Source: Gnetum montanum
Taxonomy: Eukaryota; Streptophyta; Gnetopsida; Gnetales; Gnetaceae
Assembly (NCBI GenBank): GCA_015680685.1
Contig: MNCI01025442.1
Location: 36,027 to 58,028 of the forward strand
Direction of reading: 5' to 3'
Length of the DNA: 22,002 nucleotides
This document shows, piece after piece, positions 1 through 10,033 of the stretch. Each line of letters opens with the position of its first letter. Within the stretch, counting starts at the first letter, position 1. The notes beneath the pieces are model-generated. The model ran no database searches. It was not told the DNA's origin and saw only the letters and a program-made list of their open reading frames with translations. Made by a program: the position numbers and the translations under genes.

Positions 1-922
1 TTGGAGGTATCTGGGCCTTGGTGTTGCCAAAGACCAACAGGCACCTAAATCCTGTTCGAGGACACTCGTTGGAGGTCGCGTCCCAAACGGTTGCCAACAC
101 AATCCTCTTGCTGGAACCACTTGGCAAAGGACCTTCATACATTCTGTCCTTCCTACGTTGTGCTACACTGCGTAGTGTAGCACAGTGTAGCATCCAAATT
201 GGCCCAAATTTTGACTTACTTTGTAAACATTTTGTTACAGAATGTCAATCATGTCCTAGCATGGAAGTAGAGTAAACTTGTTCGATGGTTGAAACATGGG
301 CAAGTAGTCTTACTCCATTAGAGCCATCTGAGTAGGAGTATTGTCAAAGTTCATCCCTGCTACACTGTGCTACACTACGTAGTGTAGCACAACATAGCAC
401 TCAAATTACCATGATTTCTAATAAAGCTTGCCACATTTTTCCACATCATGTTACTCATGCATCAAGGATGAAGTAGGGTAGATATCCCGAAGGATTGAAT
501 TGTTGTTAATCTACATCTTGGATGCTCGATCAGTCTCCCCAAGGCCTGCTACACTATGTAGTGTAGTGTAGCGTAGTAGGTCTCGCAGTTAGAAAACTTG
601 CCGAACTATTTCGCTCATCCTGAACACTTTCAACAACTCCTAGCATGGTCCCTGGGTAGACCATCAACTAGGTCAAGTGTCAAGCTGGGCAAGCTAGAGG
701 GTGTAGCAAGCATGTCATCTCAGGTGATAGAAAATTTGCCAGACTATGTTGTCTATCCCTGGTGCCTCTTTCATGCAAATTGGCCTTGTGGTTGGGTGCC
801 ACGTTGACTATACTGCAGAGAGTATTATCTACATGGTCCAATGTGATACCATGCATACGGGGACCCTTGCCAAAATCTTGGGACTACTGAATCATGAGAA
901 TCCAAAAATTTATGATGTTTTA
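1..922 (-). repeat. Partial 3' LTR (U3 part) of the Tat-like element
   Basis: This stretch aligns along its length with 17690-18575, the outer part of the other LTR, in the same orientation. Shared landmarks include the run starting gaaaacttgccgaact at 591 and at 18246, and the closely matching blocks around 100-300 and 17770-17970. In a hand alignment of about 140 bases from 591 onward I count roughly 18 differences, nearly all transitions, so the copies are about 87% alike and the insertion is old. The inner edge is at about 922, where the match stops and a polypurine tract follows on the minus strand. The R and U5 parts and the outer end lie left of the window, so target-site duplications cannot be checked. 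The segment carries three palindromic GCTACACTACGTAG-type clusters (161-190, 360-395, 548-577). Confidence 0.85.
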
Positions 923-924
923 AT

Positions 925-937
925 GGCCCCTCTTTGT
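925..937 (-). other. Polypurine tract next to the 3' LTR
   Basis: Read on the minus strand this is ACAAAGAGGGGCC, directly before the point where the two LTR copies begin to match. A purine run at this place primes plus-strand DNA synthesis in LTR retrotransposons. It fixes the element's orientation independently of the coding regions. The expected TG at the LTR start reads TA here (921-922) but TG in the other copy (18575-18574), which fits a G-to-A change. Confidence 0.75.
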
Positions 938-2350
938 TGACATCTAGAGGATTTGCCTGAGAGACATCAACAAAGAATACAAAACACCATGAAGAACTAG
1001 ACACCAACATCACTTTTCAGTGTTCTCTTAGATGATGCTTTGCTACATTTGAGAGTACTAGGAGAGTGATGTAGGATAGGGGGCAAGGGATGGATTTAAG
1101 GAAATAGGTTTGGGGAAGGGAAAAATGCAACACTTTGGAAAACTATCGCCATAGCGTGACCCCTCATTGGAGTGCTTATGGGGGAGTCAGAACACATGGG
1201 TGTCTTTCTTTGTTGGCCTTTGACTTCTCACTAGAGTGCTTAGAGATGGTCGATCTATGGTCAAAGTGAGTGTAAAGCAGTTGATGTGCCATTTTTTTTA
1301 GGCACTTGTGTTTTTTTTGAGCTTCTCTACTCTTTTGCATGTTTTGTGCTTTTCCTTTGCTATACACCTATGTTCACTTGCAAACAACCTTATTGTTGTT
1401 GCAGGATAGGTGTTTCCTGCCTAGGATGAGTTGTGTTAGATCCATACAGGGCTATGACATGCCTACAAATGCTTCCCATGGGGTGAGTTGCGTTATGCCA
1501 TCATAAACTTGGGGGTTGGGCATGTGAAAGGGCTATGTACATTGGGAGAGCTTGTAAATAGGATACAAAAAATTGCAAGTATAGGGAATAGAGGCTAAAC
1601 TAGCTGAAAGGGAGTATAGGGTGTGCACTCCCAAGTAGCTAAGCTAATTAGAGCGATTACTTCGAAATAATGTAGTGTCTTTCTCTCATGGTGAAATGCA
1701 TCTCTACATGAAGCCATCTTGGCTTATATCCTACAAACATAATAGAGAGAAAACCAAAAAAACAACCATGAAGTGGAGTGAGAGCAAAGTCCTACTTGCT
1801 TTGGACATCGCTAGAGTGGAAAGTGTTGTCGTTGAAGTGTGTGATGTCCAAAGTAGGAAGGTCAACACAAATTCTAGCAACGACAGGCTGGAAAGGTTGG
1901 CACCGAAGAGAGTAGGAGTAGTGGTGACGCAAGTGCTTAAGATTCCTCACCCAAGGCAAACATCATGCAGTCTAGCTACCAAGTGGCAATTCCAATAGTT
2001 GAACACCTCTTGAACTTGGACGATGGTGAGGGTTGGAGGATGGCAACTTTGTGGCTAGGCCACAATAGTACTGGGACTCTAGCAGTATGTGCTGACAGCA
2101 GGAGTTATTGCCAAGGCAACTGGCTATGGTGGTAGTAGCTCTAGAAGGTCAGTAATATGTTAAACAACATCTCTGGAAGATCAACAAGATGTCAAGGGTG
2201 GTGACATTGCCTGTGTTCTAGAGGATTTTTTCTTGGCATCGTGAACTGCATTCTGGAACTCCAATGCCCCACCCCACATTGTTCAGGAGTTTTGGAAGTG
2301 TGCACGCTCACTTGTTCGCAAGAGTTACATGTGTGCATTGGGAAGCGTTG
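938..2350. other. Non-coding spacer between pol and 3' LTR
   Basis: About 1.4 kb between the polypurine tract and the tandem repeats at the end of pol. I see no recognisable retrotransposon domain on either strand. The longest open stretch is 107 codons on the plus strand (1675-1998). It shows no domain, no clear start context and no matching neighbour exon, so it may be chance. A T-rich stretch (1290-1345) followed by a CAG at 1402-1404 looks like a splice acceptor on the plus strand, but no coding exon follows it. Tat-group elements often have a long spacer here, sometimes with an antisense reading frame. Confidence 0.5.
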
Positions 2351-2354
2351 CACC

Positions 2355-2640
2355 ACAAACCTAGTTTAAAGTCTTGGTAGACTGTCAAGTGTGCTAGTTT
2401 AAGGTCCCAGCAAATCGTGATGTGCTAGTTTAAGGTCCCAGGAGACTGTTGTGCTAGTTTAACATCGTAGTAGATGGTGGATGGCCAGTTTTAGATCATA
2501 GTAGACTATGCTATGGGTGCCAGCTTTACGTCATAGCCCAAGGACATGGTGTGCTAGTTTAATGTCATAGCAGACTCTCTGTGCTAGTTTATAGTCATAG
2601 CAGACTATTTGTTCTAGTTTTACATCGTAGCGGACAATCT
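2355..2640. repeat. Tandem array of about nine 30-33-bp units at the end of pol
   Basis: The unit is close to gtgctagtttaaggtcatag followed by cagactat, repeated with drift from about 2355 to 2640. Copies begin near 2391, 2423, 2452, 2550, 2581 and 2611. The array starts where the integrase frame ends on the minus strand, and its last copy overlaps the pol stop codon at 2620-2622. The same core (ctagtttaaggtc, then gac or ggacc) occurs in looser arrays at 6110-6430 and 11770-11980. Confidence 0.8.
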
Positions 2641-3610
2641 GCTTACCTTGCTTTGTATCTGATGTAGTCCTTTGCGTGAAACGTAATATGGCTTGAGGTA
2701 CAAGTGGTTAACTAGATTTGCAAACTCATTGCCATCCATGTCTACCAGTTTGAATGCCCCATTTTCATAGGCTTTGGTGACTATGAAAGGACCTTCCTAG
2801 TTTGCTGAGAATTTGCTTACAGGCTCACAACCAACCTTGAGGACTAAGTCTCCTTTTTTGATTGGTTGTTGATGTAGGTTGTAATGATGCTTCTACCATT
2901 GTTTATCCTGGTACCATTTGATGCAACCAAGTTTTCAGGTATGCTCCTCCTCTACGGAGTCAAGATCAATGATCCTTGACTCATTTTTTTGAGTCTCGTC
3001 CATAATGTTTAAGAGGATCATCTGAAGTGATGGAACCTACAATTCAAGAGGTAACACTGCTTCATAGTCGTAAAATGAGGCTAATGATGGCCTTATTTGT
3101 TTCCTTTGCTTGACTGTTTAACTATGGGTAGTATGATGATGAAAAAGATTTTTTGATGCGAAGGTTCTCGCAAAAGGTTTTGGTTTTCGCACTACTAAAT
3201 TGTGGGTTGTTGTCTATCACAATAGGCATGGGAAGACCAAACCTTGTTACTATGTTATCTAAGATAAAGTGGCAAACCTGTTGAGATGTGGTCCTTCTTA
3301 GGGGAATAGCTTCTACCCACTTTGTGAAGTATTTGGTTGTGGTGATAATGAAGCTATGTCCTATAGAAGACTTAGGTATGATGGGTCCTATGATATCTAG
3401 TCCCCAACATTGGAATGGCCACATAATCTATGTAGGATGTAATTTAGTGGGTGACACTTGTATGAGATTTGCATCACATTAACATACATCACATGTCCTA
3501 ACTATGGTAAGGCAATCTCATTCTATGTAAGGCCAGTAGTATCCTAGGTGTCTAATTTTTGCTGCCATAGCCCTAGGGGCTATGTGTCCTCCACATAGTC
3601 CCTCATGGAC
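2620..3610 (-). pseudogene. Integrase with internal deletion
   Basis: The zinc-binding part shows HEGLCGGH (codons from 3607) and, after a stop, the TCDVC cysteine pair, giving HHCC. The core has WGLDIIGPI and IDNNPQFSS, where the usual DNG reads DNN, and the third catalytic residue lies in AKETNKAI (about 3090), so D-D-E is still readable. The next typical block, EAVLPLEL, follows almost at once near 3060. The roughly 40 residues that normally lie between them (the WHxxL...ALWAYRT region) are therefore missing. The C-terminal GPFIVTKAYENGAFKL and LYLKPYY are the GPY/F motif. No chromodomain follows, consistent with a non-chromovirus lineage. Confidence 0.88.
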
Positions 3611-3724
3611 TTTGCTAACAATTTTTTGTGCCTCTTCCCCACCAACACAAGTTAGCAATATCCCATCAAAGGAGTGTTTGCATAAGGTGTTATCTCCTAC
3701 AAGGACATACTACTAAGCTCGCTT

Positions 3725-4345
3725 TCATATTGCATCCTTTTGAGTGGATGTCAAGCCATGTGGGGGTTCACTGTGTTGAAGGTAAGCTTTAATGTTGGCG
3801 TACCACTCTTGGATATTTTTTGCACTTACAGATGCAATGTGTGCCACTTGAGTAATAGGGTCTGTGCATTCTATTATCGAAGTGGAAAAAGTTGCAAATA
3901 AGTGTGGTGGCACGTTTAATGCTAATGTGGCTAGTGCATCTGCTATAGTGTTTTCATTGTGAGGCACGTGTTGAATGTCTAACGTTGTAAACTGTTTTAG
4001 CAAATTCTTGGCCAAGTCACAATAAGGTTGCAAATGCAAAACTTTGCAAGAGTAGACTTCGGTGATTTGGTTAACAACTAATTACGAGTCACCTCGGATT
4101 GCCAAATGTTGGATCTTTAGCTCTTGAGCTGCTAAGAGGCCCCTAAGGAGTCCTTTGTATTCAGCTACGTTATTCATGCAAAGGAATGTAAAGAAATACA
4201 CAAAGGGTTGAATTTCCCCAACACGAAATGTAAGAACTACGGTGGCACTACCAGCTCGTGTAGTTGAAGCACCATCAAAATGCAAAATTCCTTCGAAGTT
4301 AGATGGTATAGGATTTACGTTGCTGACATGCTCATCCAAGAATTT
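3725..4345 (-). pseudogene. Second (archaeal-type) RNase H domain, hallmark of Tat-lineage elements
   Basis: The segment reads ILHFDGAST, then NNVAEYKGLLRGLLAAQEL and AIRGDS. These keep the aspartate-glutamate-aspartate catalytic positions of RNase H (codons near 4276, 4162 and 4090). A TAA follows GDS at about 4084, then the same frame continues as LVVNQITEVY and, from 4039, through HVPHNENTIADALATLA. That ending is the usual last motif of this domain. A second RNase H after the first is found in Tat-type plant gypsy elements such as Ogre and is absent from most other gypsy lineages. It is the main reason for the lineage call. Confidence 0.88.
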
Positions 4346-4439
4346 GGGTTCTATTATTGCCTGATCATCAATGGGTGAAGTTGTAAGCTATGTGGCTATT
4401 TCTTGACCATTCGTTGATGATTGTGCCACATAATGTTAA

Positions 4440-4931
4440 GTGAATTATGCTGTTATAACTTTCCATCGGGCTATCCTACTACTCTTGTATAAGTTAGTTG
4501 TGATAGCCCGAAGTATGTTGCTCTTGCATATGATGTTAACTTTGCTGCGAAACAAGTAATGTCTCCATTTTTTGAGTGCATATACTAGGACGAGACAATA
4601 TTTTTCTACCTCATTGTACTTTGTCTCATAAGCTATTAATGCATAGCTTAAGTAATAGACTGGGATTTCAAACCCTTCATCTCTTTTTTGACATAGCAAT
4701 GCATCAATAGATGTGTCCAAGGTAGATGTAGAAAGGCTTATTCCTCTGTGGTGAGCAAACAATTGGGAGATGCAAAAGCTCTTTCTTTAGGTTATCTAAG
4801 GCTTGTTGACCTTGATCTATCCACTTAAAGTTGATCCCCTTCTTGAGCAGATGTTGCATGGGGTGTAGTTTTTCTATTAACCTCGTGATAAACCTTCTAA
4901 TAAACTGTACTCTACCTTGCAACCCACGCAA
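4440..4931 (-). pseudogene. RT connection and first RNase H domain
   Basis: The block starting GLQGRVQFIRRFI (from about 4925) is the RT thumb/connection in a different frame from the RT core. A second shift near 4715 leads to the RNase H part with VYYLSYAL, YNEVEKYCLVLVYALKKW and RHYLF. This is the usual gypsy RNase H, which removes the RNA template during copying. The N-terminal motif, normally a Y-L-x-x-S-D type string, reads FYIYLGHIY, so the first catalytic aspartate appears to be lost. Confidence 0.85.
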
Positions 4932-4964
4932 CTCTTTCAGGTTCGATGGCCCTTACTTTATCGG

Positions 4965-6057
4965 GGTTCACTTGTATCCATATTTCCGACACTACAAAAC
5001 CTAGCATGTGTCTAGTTTCAACTCCGAAGATACATTTCCTAGGGTTGAGGTGCAAGTCATGCTTATAACAATGTTAGAGGACAATATTGAGATTGTTGGG
5101 ATGATCAATAGCTTTCTTAAACTTGAATGCTATGTCATCAACGTAATCGTTTAATCTCTCCAAGAGGTAGTTGCTAAAAATGTATGTCACCTCTCGTTGG
5201 TAGGTTGCTCCAACATTCTTAAGCCCAAAGGGCATCATTGTGTAGCAAACAATTCCCCAAGGGGTTATGAAGGTTGCTGCTAATTAATGCTCTGATTTTA
5301 TATGGATCTCGTTATAACCCGAGAACCCATCCACGAAGGACAGTAAGGCATGACCAACCGTAGTGTTGATAAGTTGATCGATAATTGGCAATGGGAAGTC
5401 ATCCTTAATCATTGCTTTGTTTAGATCTCGAAAGTCTATACAAATTCGTATACCTCCCATTTTCTTAGAAACTACAACGATGTTCGATACCCATTCCAAG
5501 TAATCGACTACCTGAATGAAACCAGCTTGGTAAATCTTGGTGATTTCATCGCGTACAGCTAGTGCAATCTCTGGTTTAATTTTGTGAGCCTTTTGCTTGA
5601 CTACCTTGACATGTGGATCTAGGATAATTCTGAGTTGTATGAGTTGCGGATCCAGGCCTGGCATGTCATCATATGACCATGCAAACACTTTATCATTGTC
5701 ATGGAGAACTTTCAAGATGTTTTGGTGTATCTGTGGATGTAATAGGAAGCTAAATTTTAGGGTTTTTGCTTCACCTTTAGTGGTAATTATAGGGATTTTA
5801 ATGAGAGGGTCCTTAGTTACATCCCCGGCCTCTAGGTCTAAGGCCTACACTAGATGTTCGGGCCAGTCGAGGGATGTTTCCAGGGATGCTACGGTGTTGT
5901 GAGAGGATAATCGAAAGTCTACCAATTCTAGGTTCAAGAATCTTGTCAATCTACCGTAGGGACCCGTTAAGGTCAAAGGCGAACAAAGATCACCATGCAT
6001 AGCCATTTTTTTGATTGGACCTGTCATAATAAGCAACTAGACCAAGTCAAGTGATAC
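4965..6057 (-). pseudogene. Reverse transcriptase domain of pol
   Basis: The frame runs from about 6057 to 4965 with scattered stops. The N-terminal linker has the gypsy signature FAWSYDDMPGLDP near 5670. The fingers and palm carry GGIRICIDFRDLNKA, FPLPIIDQL and the first catalytic aspartate in LLSFVDGFSGYNEI. After an in-frame TAA at about 5268, MMPFGLKNVGATYQ and the catalytic YVDD box (5134-5145) follow, both with key residues kept. The next block, LNPRKCIFGV, is also typical. One more TAA interrupts it. The frame is lost near 4930 by a single-base-type shift. Confidence 0.93.
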
Positions 6058-6109
6058 CTATTTGAAGCAATAACATGTAATGAATATATGTAAAGAAATA
6101 ATGTAACAT

Positions 6110-6432
6110 GAGATAATTGCCAGTTTAAGGTCTTAGTGGACCATCACTATGCAAAATTTGTTAATTGAAATTGCCAGTTTAAGGTCTTAACGGACCGTTA
6201 ATAGGTTTACAACATAAAAGAGGTTAAGGTTGCCAGTTTAAGGTCATAGCGGACCGTAATAATGTAATGTAAAATGAATGCTAAAATTACTAGTTTATGG
6301 TCATGGAAGACCATTAACAAGTTTAAAATGTAAGACGAATGTTAAAATTTCCAATTTAAGGTCATGGTGGACCATAACTGGGCTATATTGTAGGTTAACA
6401 TTGCTAGTTTAAGGTCTTTGCAAACTGTTAAT
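6110..6432. repeat. Six-unit dispersed tandem array (about 55-60-bp spacing)
   Basis: Six copies of a core close to gccagtttaaggtcttagtg, followed by gacc, begin near 6118, 6172, 6231, 6287, 6349 and 6402. The links between them are A/T-rich and contain words like aatgtaaaa. Each core includes GGTC-N6-GACC, a small inverted repeat. The core is shared with the arrays at 2355-2640 and 11770-11980. This one sits between the RT exon (minus strand) and the promoter of the plus-strand gene. Confidence 0.82.
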
Positions 6433-6596
6433 AGGTTCAGAATTTGTAAATATAGAGTAAAAATTTTGGTGGACCCACTTACTACGCTACCGATGAGTGC
6501 TACGCTGCAGTGGGACTACGCTACAGTAGTGCTACGTTGTAGGGGTGTCCCGCGTTACTTGGGACATGAAAGTGACAAGTGTTTTACCACGTCGAC

Positions 6597-6604
6597 TATA
6601 AATA
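6597..6604 (+). promoter_or_regulatory. TATA box of the antisense gene
   Basis: TATAAATA lies about 130 bp before the first ATG of the plus-strand gene. It is followed by a perfect 7-bp inverted repeat with a 4-base loop (6608-6614 and 6619-6625) that would lie at or just before the start of transcription. Upstream (6480-6545) are four copies of the GCTACGCT-type word. About 40 bases downstream the sequence ttatcagagccc resembles part of an initiator-Met tRNA primer site, so an LTR end is an alternative reading. No second LTR copy was found. Confidence 0.55.
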
Positions 6605-6734
6605 GGGGTTTACCCCCTGGTAAACTTGTCATTTTCATTATCAGAGCCCACACCCAGAGCGTAGCGTGGTTGAACTAAGATAGATGTAACAAGCGTAGCG
6701 TAGCAATTGGTACAACCAATTTGTGAGCAAGGCA

Positions 6735-6853
6735 ATGGCGCACAAAAGTGAACGTAGGCATAGAGGACTTGCCAAGGTGGACGAAGTGAGGGACACTTTG
6801 GAACACCTCTCCAAGGCACGCATTGAGGAGTGGCAAGAGGCTCCGTCTTCTCA
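6735..6853 (+). pseudogene. Exon 1 of the antisense gene
   Basis: Open frame of 39 codons plus two bases, starting MAHKSERRHRGLAKVDEVRD and ending in EAPS plus a split codon at the perfect donor GTAAGT (6854). It is basic at the start and then helical and charged (DTLEHLSKARIEEW). The ATG is the first one after the TATA box, giving a leader of about 110 bases. The tentative next exon at 7849 begins after a TTTATCAG acceptor and fits the split codon. Confidence 0.6.
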
Positions 6854-8065
6854 GTAAGTTGCTACGCTACCCTTGTTTTCAGCATGTGATGTATCATGTT
6901 ATATTTTCATTTCCACTACTATTTTGTCCATCACAGCTATCATTGCTGCAACTGTTTTCATTGGTTTTGCTGTCGTTTTGGCTGTTGCGTTGTGGCCATG
7001 GCCACTTTGGCCACAGCAGCCATATGGTTGCTACGCTATGGATGTGCGTGGTACTGCCCCAGCCACCATTATTAAGAATGATCATTGCACTATCATAGGG
7101 CTTTGGGTGGTTCTGGGTAGCGTAGCACATGCTCAGTGTAGCGTACTGGCCTTAGAAGGGATTTTTTTACGAAGTTTTGGGGCAACATAACACAGGCCTT
7201 GCATAGCGTAGCACAAGCAAAGGGGGAGTTTCTTGCATTTATGTTTCACCTAGCTATTTTCCATGCAATGGAGCAGAGTCAGGATAACGGGAATGCTATG
7301 ATTCATTTTTCATAGGCCACATTGTTCTAGTTATTAATGCTGTTTGACTATTACATTTTGTTCCTGTTACGCTACACTGTCATGTTAACAAGCCCGTTAG
7401 GCCGTTAAGCTGGCAATCTGTTACGCTACTATACGGTTAAACTTGTAATGCTATTATGTTGTTAAATTTGCTATACTACTATGTCGCTAAATTTGCTATG
7501 CTTCTATGCTTGTTACAGTGTTTTGCCTATTACATTGTCACATGTTGTGCTTGTTATATTGTCACACTTGTTACATTGTTGCATCCGTTGTACTTGCTCC
7601 TTTGCTAGGCTGCACAAGGTGCAGTGATCCTGCTATGTTGCATGTAATGCAGCTATCATCCTTGTGTGAAATGTAATTATTATGCTATGTTGTACAGGGC
7701 ATGTCTGTTATGCCATGTTGTGCAGCGTGTAACTATTACCCTGCAGGGTGCACCCACTACGCTATGCTATGCGGGGCCTAGCTACTACGCTATGCTACGT
7801 ATGACACTTTGCTACACTACATGCAATGTTTAACTCTATTTTATCAGGGATGTATTGTTTCACGTCAAAGGAAAATTTGTAAATGGATGGTTACGCTACA
7901 CTACATCAGTAATCATTACTTGAACACAGTGCTAACGTTTGGTGCTTTATCATGTAGGGTCATGTTGAAACCCATTCTGATCATCCTTGAGCTTGTAGGA
8001 GTCTTGTGTTGCATTAGTGAACCTATGGCTAACGTCCCCCTCCCCACGTAAAGGTAGGGAAGTAG
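6854..8065 (+). other. Long first intron region with GCTACGCTA words
   Basis: About 1.2 kb without convincing coding sequence apart from a possible 57-bp exon at 7849-7905. It has an unusual density of the words GCTACGCTA, TAGCGTAGC and close variants (6860, 7118-7147, 7200-7213, 7370, 7430, 7755-7800, 7890), and of related strings such as tgttac, tgctatgtt and tgttgtg. Open frames of about 100 codons here (6823-7190) are hydrophobic, overlap each other and are not joined to the gene, so I do not call them genes. Confidence 0.5.
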
Positions 8066-8770
8066 GCATTCTGGTTCCAAGAGGGTGCATAGGACTTCCT
8101 AGAGTTCCACATTTGCCATTTTAGTGTGATCGTGTGGTCACACTTATCAGCCGAAACAACCACTGTACTTACGAAAACGTTGTTGCCTGGGGCAAACCAA
8201 GGAATTCTAAAGTTCATGGCTGATGGGTCGATCAAGGGTGGCGAAGGGGCAAAAGGCTCAAACTGGCACCCAAGGGGCTTGAGGTGCCTCAGTTGGATCT
8301 AGGACATGCCCGAATACAAATGCTACCATTTATACAACATGTTATATGTTGCCCGTCACATGGGCACATGCTTTCAGAACCCACCCAGAACCGCTTACTA
8401 TGTAGGTGGGTGAGTTCTATGAAGGTGTTTTAAACATGTTGTATGATTTACTTTGCTCTAGTAAAAAATGCTTACCATATTCTTGTGTGTGTTGTTAGGT
8501 TTTATATTGACGAGAATGGTCTTCACGGTAACATGGATACCTTAGCGTTGGCCCAAATGACTCTACAAGAGTTCTCCTCTACTGAGAACATGCATGCTGG
8601 TGTTATAGAACAACTTGGGCTTGATTTCAAAGCCTATCCAACCAGGTATTCCAACTTCCATGGGAAATGTAAATAAGTTGGCTGGTTGGATAGCGAATGG
8701 ACATCTCACTGACAAATTACCGTAGAAGACATTTTGGTGGAACTTCCACCATTTCCTACACCATTTAAAC
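8066..8770 (+). pseudogene. Antisense gene, exons about 8066-8409 and 8499-8770
   Basis: The first exon reads AFWFQEGA, a stop, then DFLEFHICHFSVIVWSHLSA and onward through MADGSIKGGEGAKGSNWHPR and CYHLYNMLYVARHMGTCF to YYVGG, in one frame with two stops. It ends at donor GTGAGT (8410). The intron to 8498 is 89 bp with a T/G-rich acceptor. The next exon continues in phase as FYIDENGLHGNMDTLALAQM and then THSFHGK-like sequence ending SNFHGK at about 8667. There the reading shifts by one frame and goes on as NKLAGWIANGHLTDKLP and KTFWWNFHHFLHH. The 5' edge of the first exon is approximate. Confidence 0.6.
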
Positions 8771-8874
8771 CTCGTACATTAAACCGTGCATTTTTTCTTA
8801 TGTTTTCAAGTGATGATCTACTTTTTCCTTTGCTAATTTTTGTCACTAACTATTGCAATAATGAGTGAATCCCA

Positions 8875-9908
8875 AGAGGTTACAATGATTACCTCTGGGC
8901 ATGATGAGATCAACCTTTTCTTCAAGTATTGGGAGGTGGACGAGACTCAATGTTGGCTTTGCAATGGGGCCCTAGCCATCCTTATTCACAACATTCAAGA
9001 GGCTGGGCTCATGGATTTATTTCTAGCTGTAAATCCAAGTGTCCTAGTTGTATAAATGCTTTCCCTAGCTGATTCCTTCTCTAAAAAGGCTAACGGTTTC
9101 CACACACGTGTTCACAATGTGCAAGTGGTGTTCGAAATTAATGACCAGCTATTTGAAGATCTTTTTGGTGTCCCTTCTAATGGTCTCCCTGTAGGAGAAA
9201 AATCTAGTAAAGATGCAAACCATCAAGGGGATATCGAGGAATGGCTAGAGATGAGCAAGGACCGAAAGGGGATTTACATCCACAAGGTCAAGCTAGCGGT
9301 GGTCCAAACAGTTTACCCTGTCTTCTGTGCCCATGCCTTCCCTAAGCTACTCTCCCAAGGGAAAATCCTTGGAGTAGAGCAGACCTGGATAATGAGGGAG
9401 GTCATAGAGGAATGGACCTATTACAACTAGGCCAAGTACCTCTTCGAAGGCTTGCGCACTGAAATGGTCAGGCTTCATAAGAAGCTTGACTCCCATTTCA
9501 ATGTGCATTACGCCTTCTTCATAACTTGCCTATGATGGTTCATGGAATTCCTGGTGGTCTATAAAAATGGCACCTGGGTACAGCAAGATCATAACCAAAT
9601 ATCTAAGCCATGGATTTGCTAGGTTTTCCGCACCACCCGATCCCAAGACCCCCCAGAAGCTATTGGGGAATCACTTTCAATAACAACGAGGGATTGGATA
9701 GCATGACCCTTTCGTTCCTAGAACAGTGTAGGAGAGGCACCTCCAATTAACATAGGCAATGTGTTAAGGGGAACACGCCTCATTGCGGAAACTGTGAAAA
9801 CTAGGCTGTAGTGTAAGAAGTCTTGTCCTGCGGAACAACCTCTCTATACAAATGAAGAGAGGGGGAAAAAGCTACGAATCAAAGTTTGCAAGGTGCAACC
9901 CTCAGTTG
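8875..9908 (+). pseudogene. Antisense gene, largest exon
   Basis: About 1030 bp stay in one frame with seven stops (for example at 9053, 9428, 9533 and 9620) and no frameshift. Recognisable pieces are HDEINLFFKYWEVDETQCWL, VFEINDQLFEDLFGVPSNGL, RKGIYIHKVKLAVVQTVYPV, MVRLHKKLDSHFNVHYAFF and TNEERGKKLRIKVCKVQPSV. The alternation of helix-like blocks with a GVPSNGLP turn reminds me of plant transposon-associated domains, but I cannot confirm a family. The exon ends in phase 1 at GTAAGT (9909). The start is uncertain. A branch-point-like ctaac at 8844 and AG sites at 8862-8880 make an acceptor near 8875 plausible. Confidence 0.65.
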
Positions 9909-10033
9909 GTAAGTGTGCTTAACTATTTTGTTAGCGTAGCACTTACTACGTTGTGCTATGCTGTGTAGTGTAGCACATCGTAGCACCTATTTTAAGTTGG
10001 AGTATCCTACTTATTGCGATCATGTTTTATTAG

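Larger units (their letters stand above)
2620..6057 (-). pseudogene. pol: Decayed pol of a Tat/Ogre-like Ty3/gypsy element (RT, RNase H, second RNase H, integrase)
   Basis: This would have supplied the enzymes that copy the element's RNA and insert the DNA copy. Domain order on the minus strand is reverse transcriptase (about 5600-4930), RNase H (4930-4440), a second archaeal-type RNase H (4340-3725), integrase zinc finger, core and GPY/F end (3610-2620). RT-RNase H-integrase order is gypsy, and the doubled RNase H is the known mark of the Tat lineage. The frame shifts near 4930, near 4715 and between 3060 and 2900, and there are many nonsense codons, so the copy is dead. The chosen 5' edge (6057) follows a CAAATAG acceptor-like site and starts on a codon boundary in the RT frame. 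The 3' edge is the TAA at 2622-2620. The protease is not joined to it but lies 6.1 kb away. Confidence 0.9.

Noticed and set aside
6625-6660. LTR end plus Met-tRNA-like primer site (ttatcagagccc) for a plus-strand nested retrotransposon
   Set aside because: Only a short match, no second LTR copy near 11650-12200, and what follows is a spliced gene without gag or pol motifs.
6823-7190. Overlapping hydrophobic reading frames of 78-105 codons on both strands
   Set aside because: They overlap each other in different frames, fall in the first intron of the antisense gene and have no homologous-looking motif. Best seen as chance frames in low-complexity DNA.
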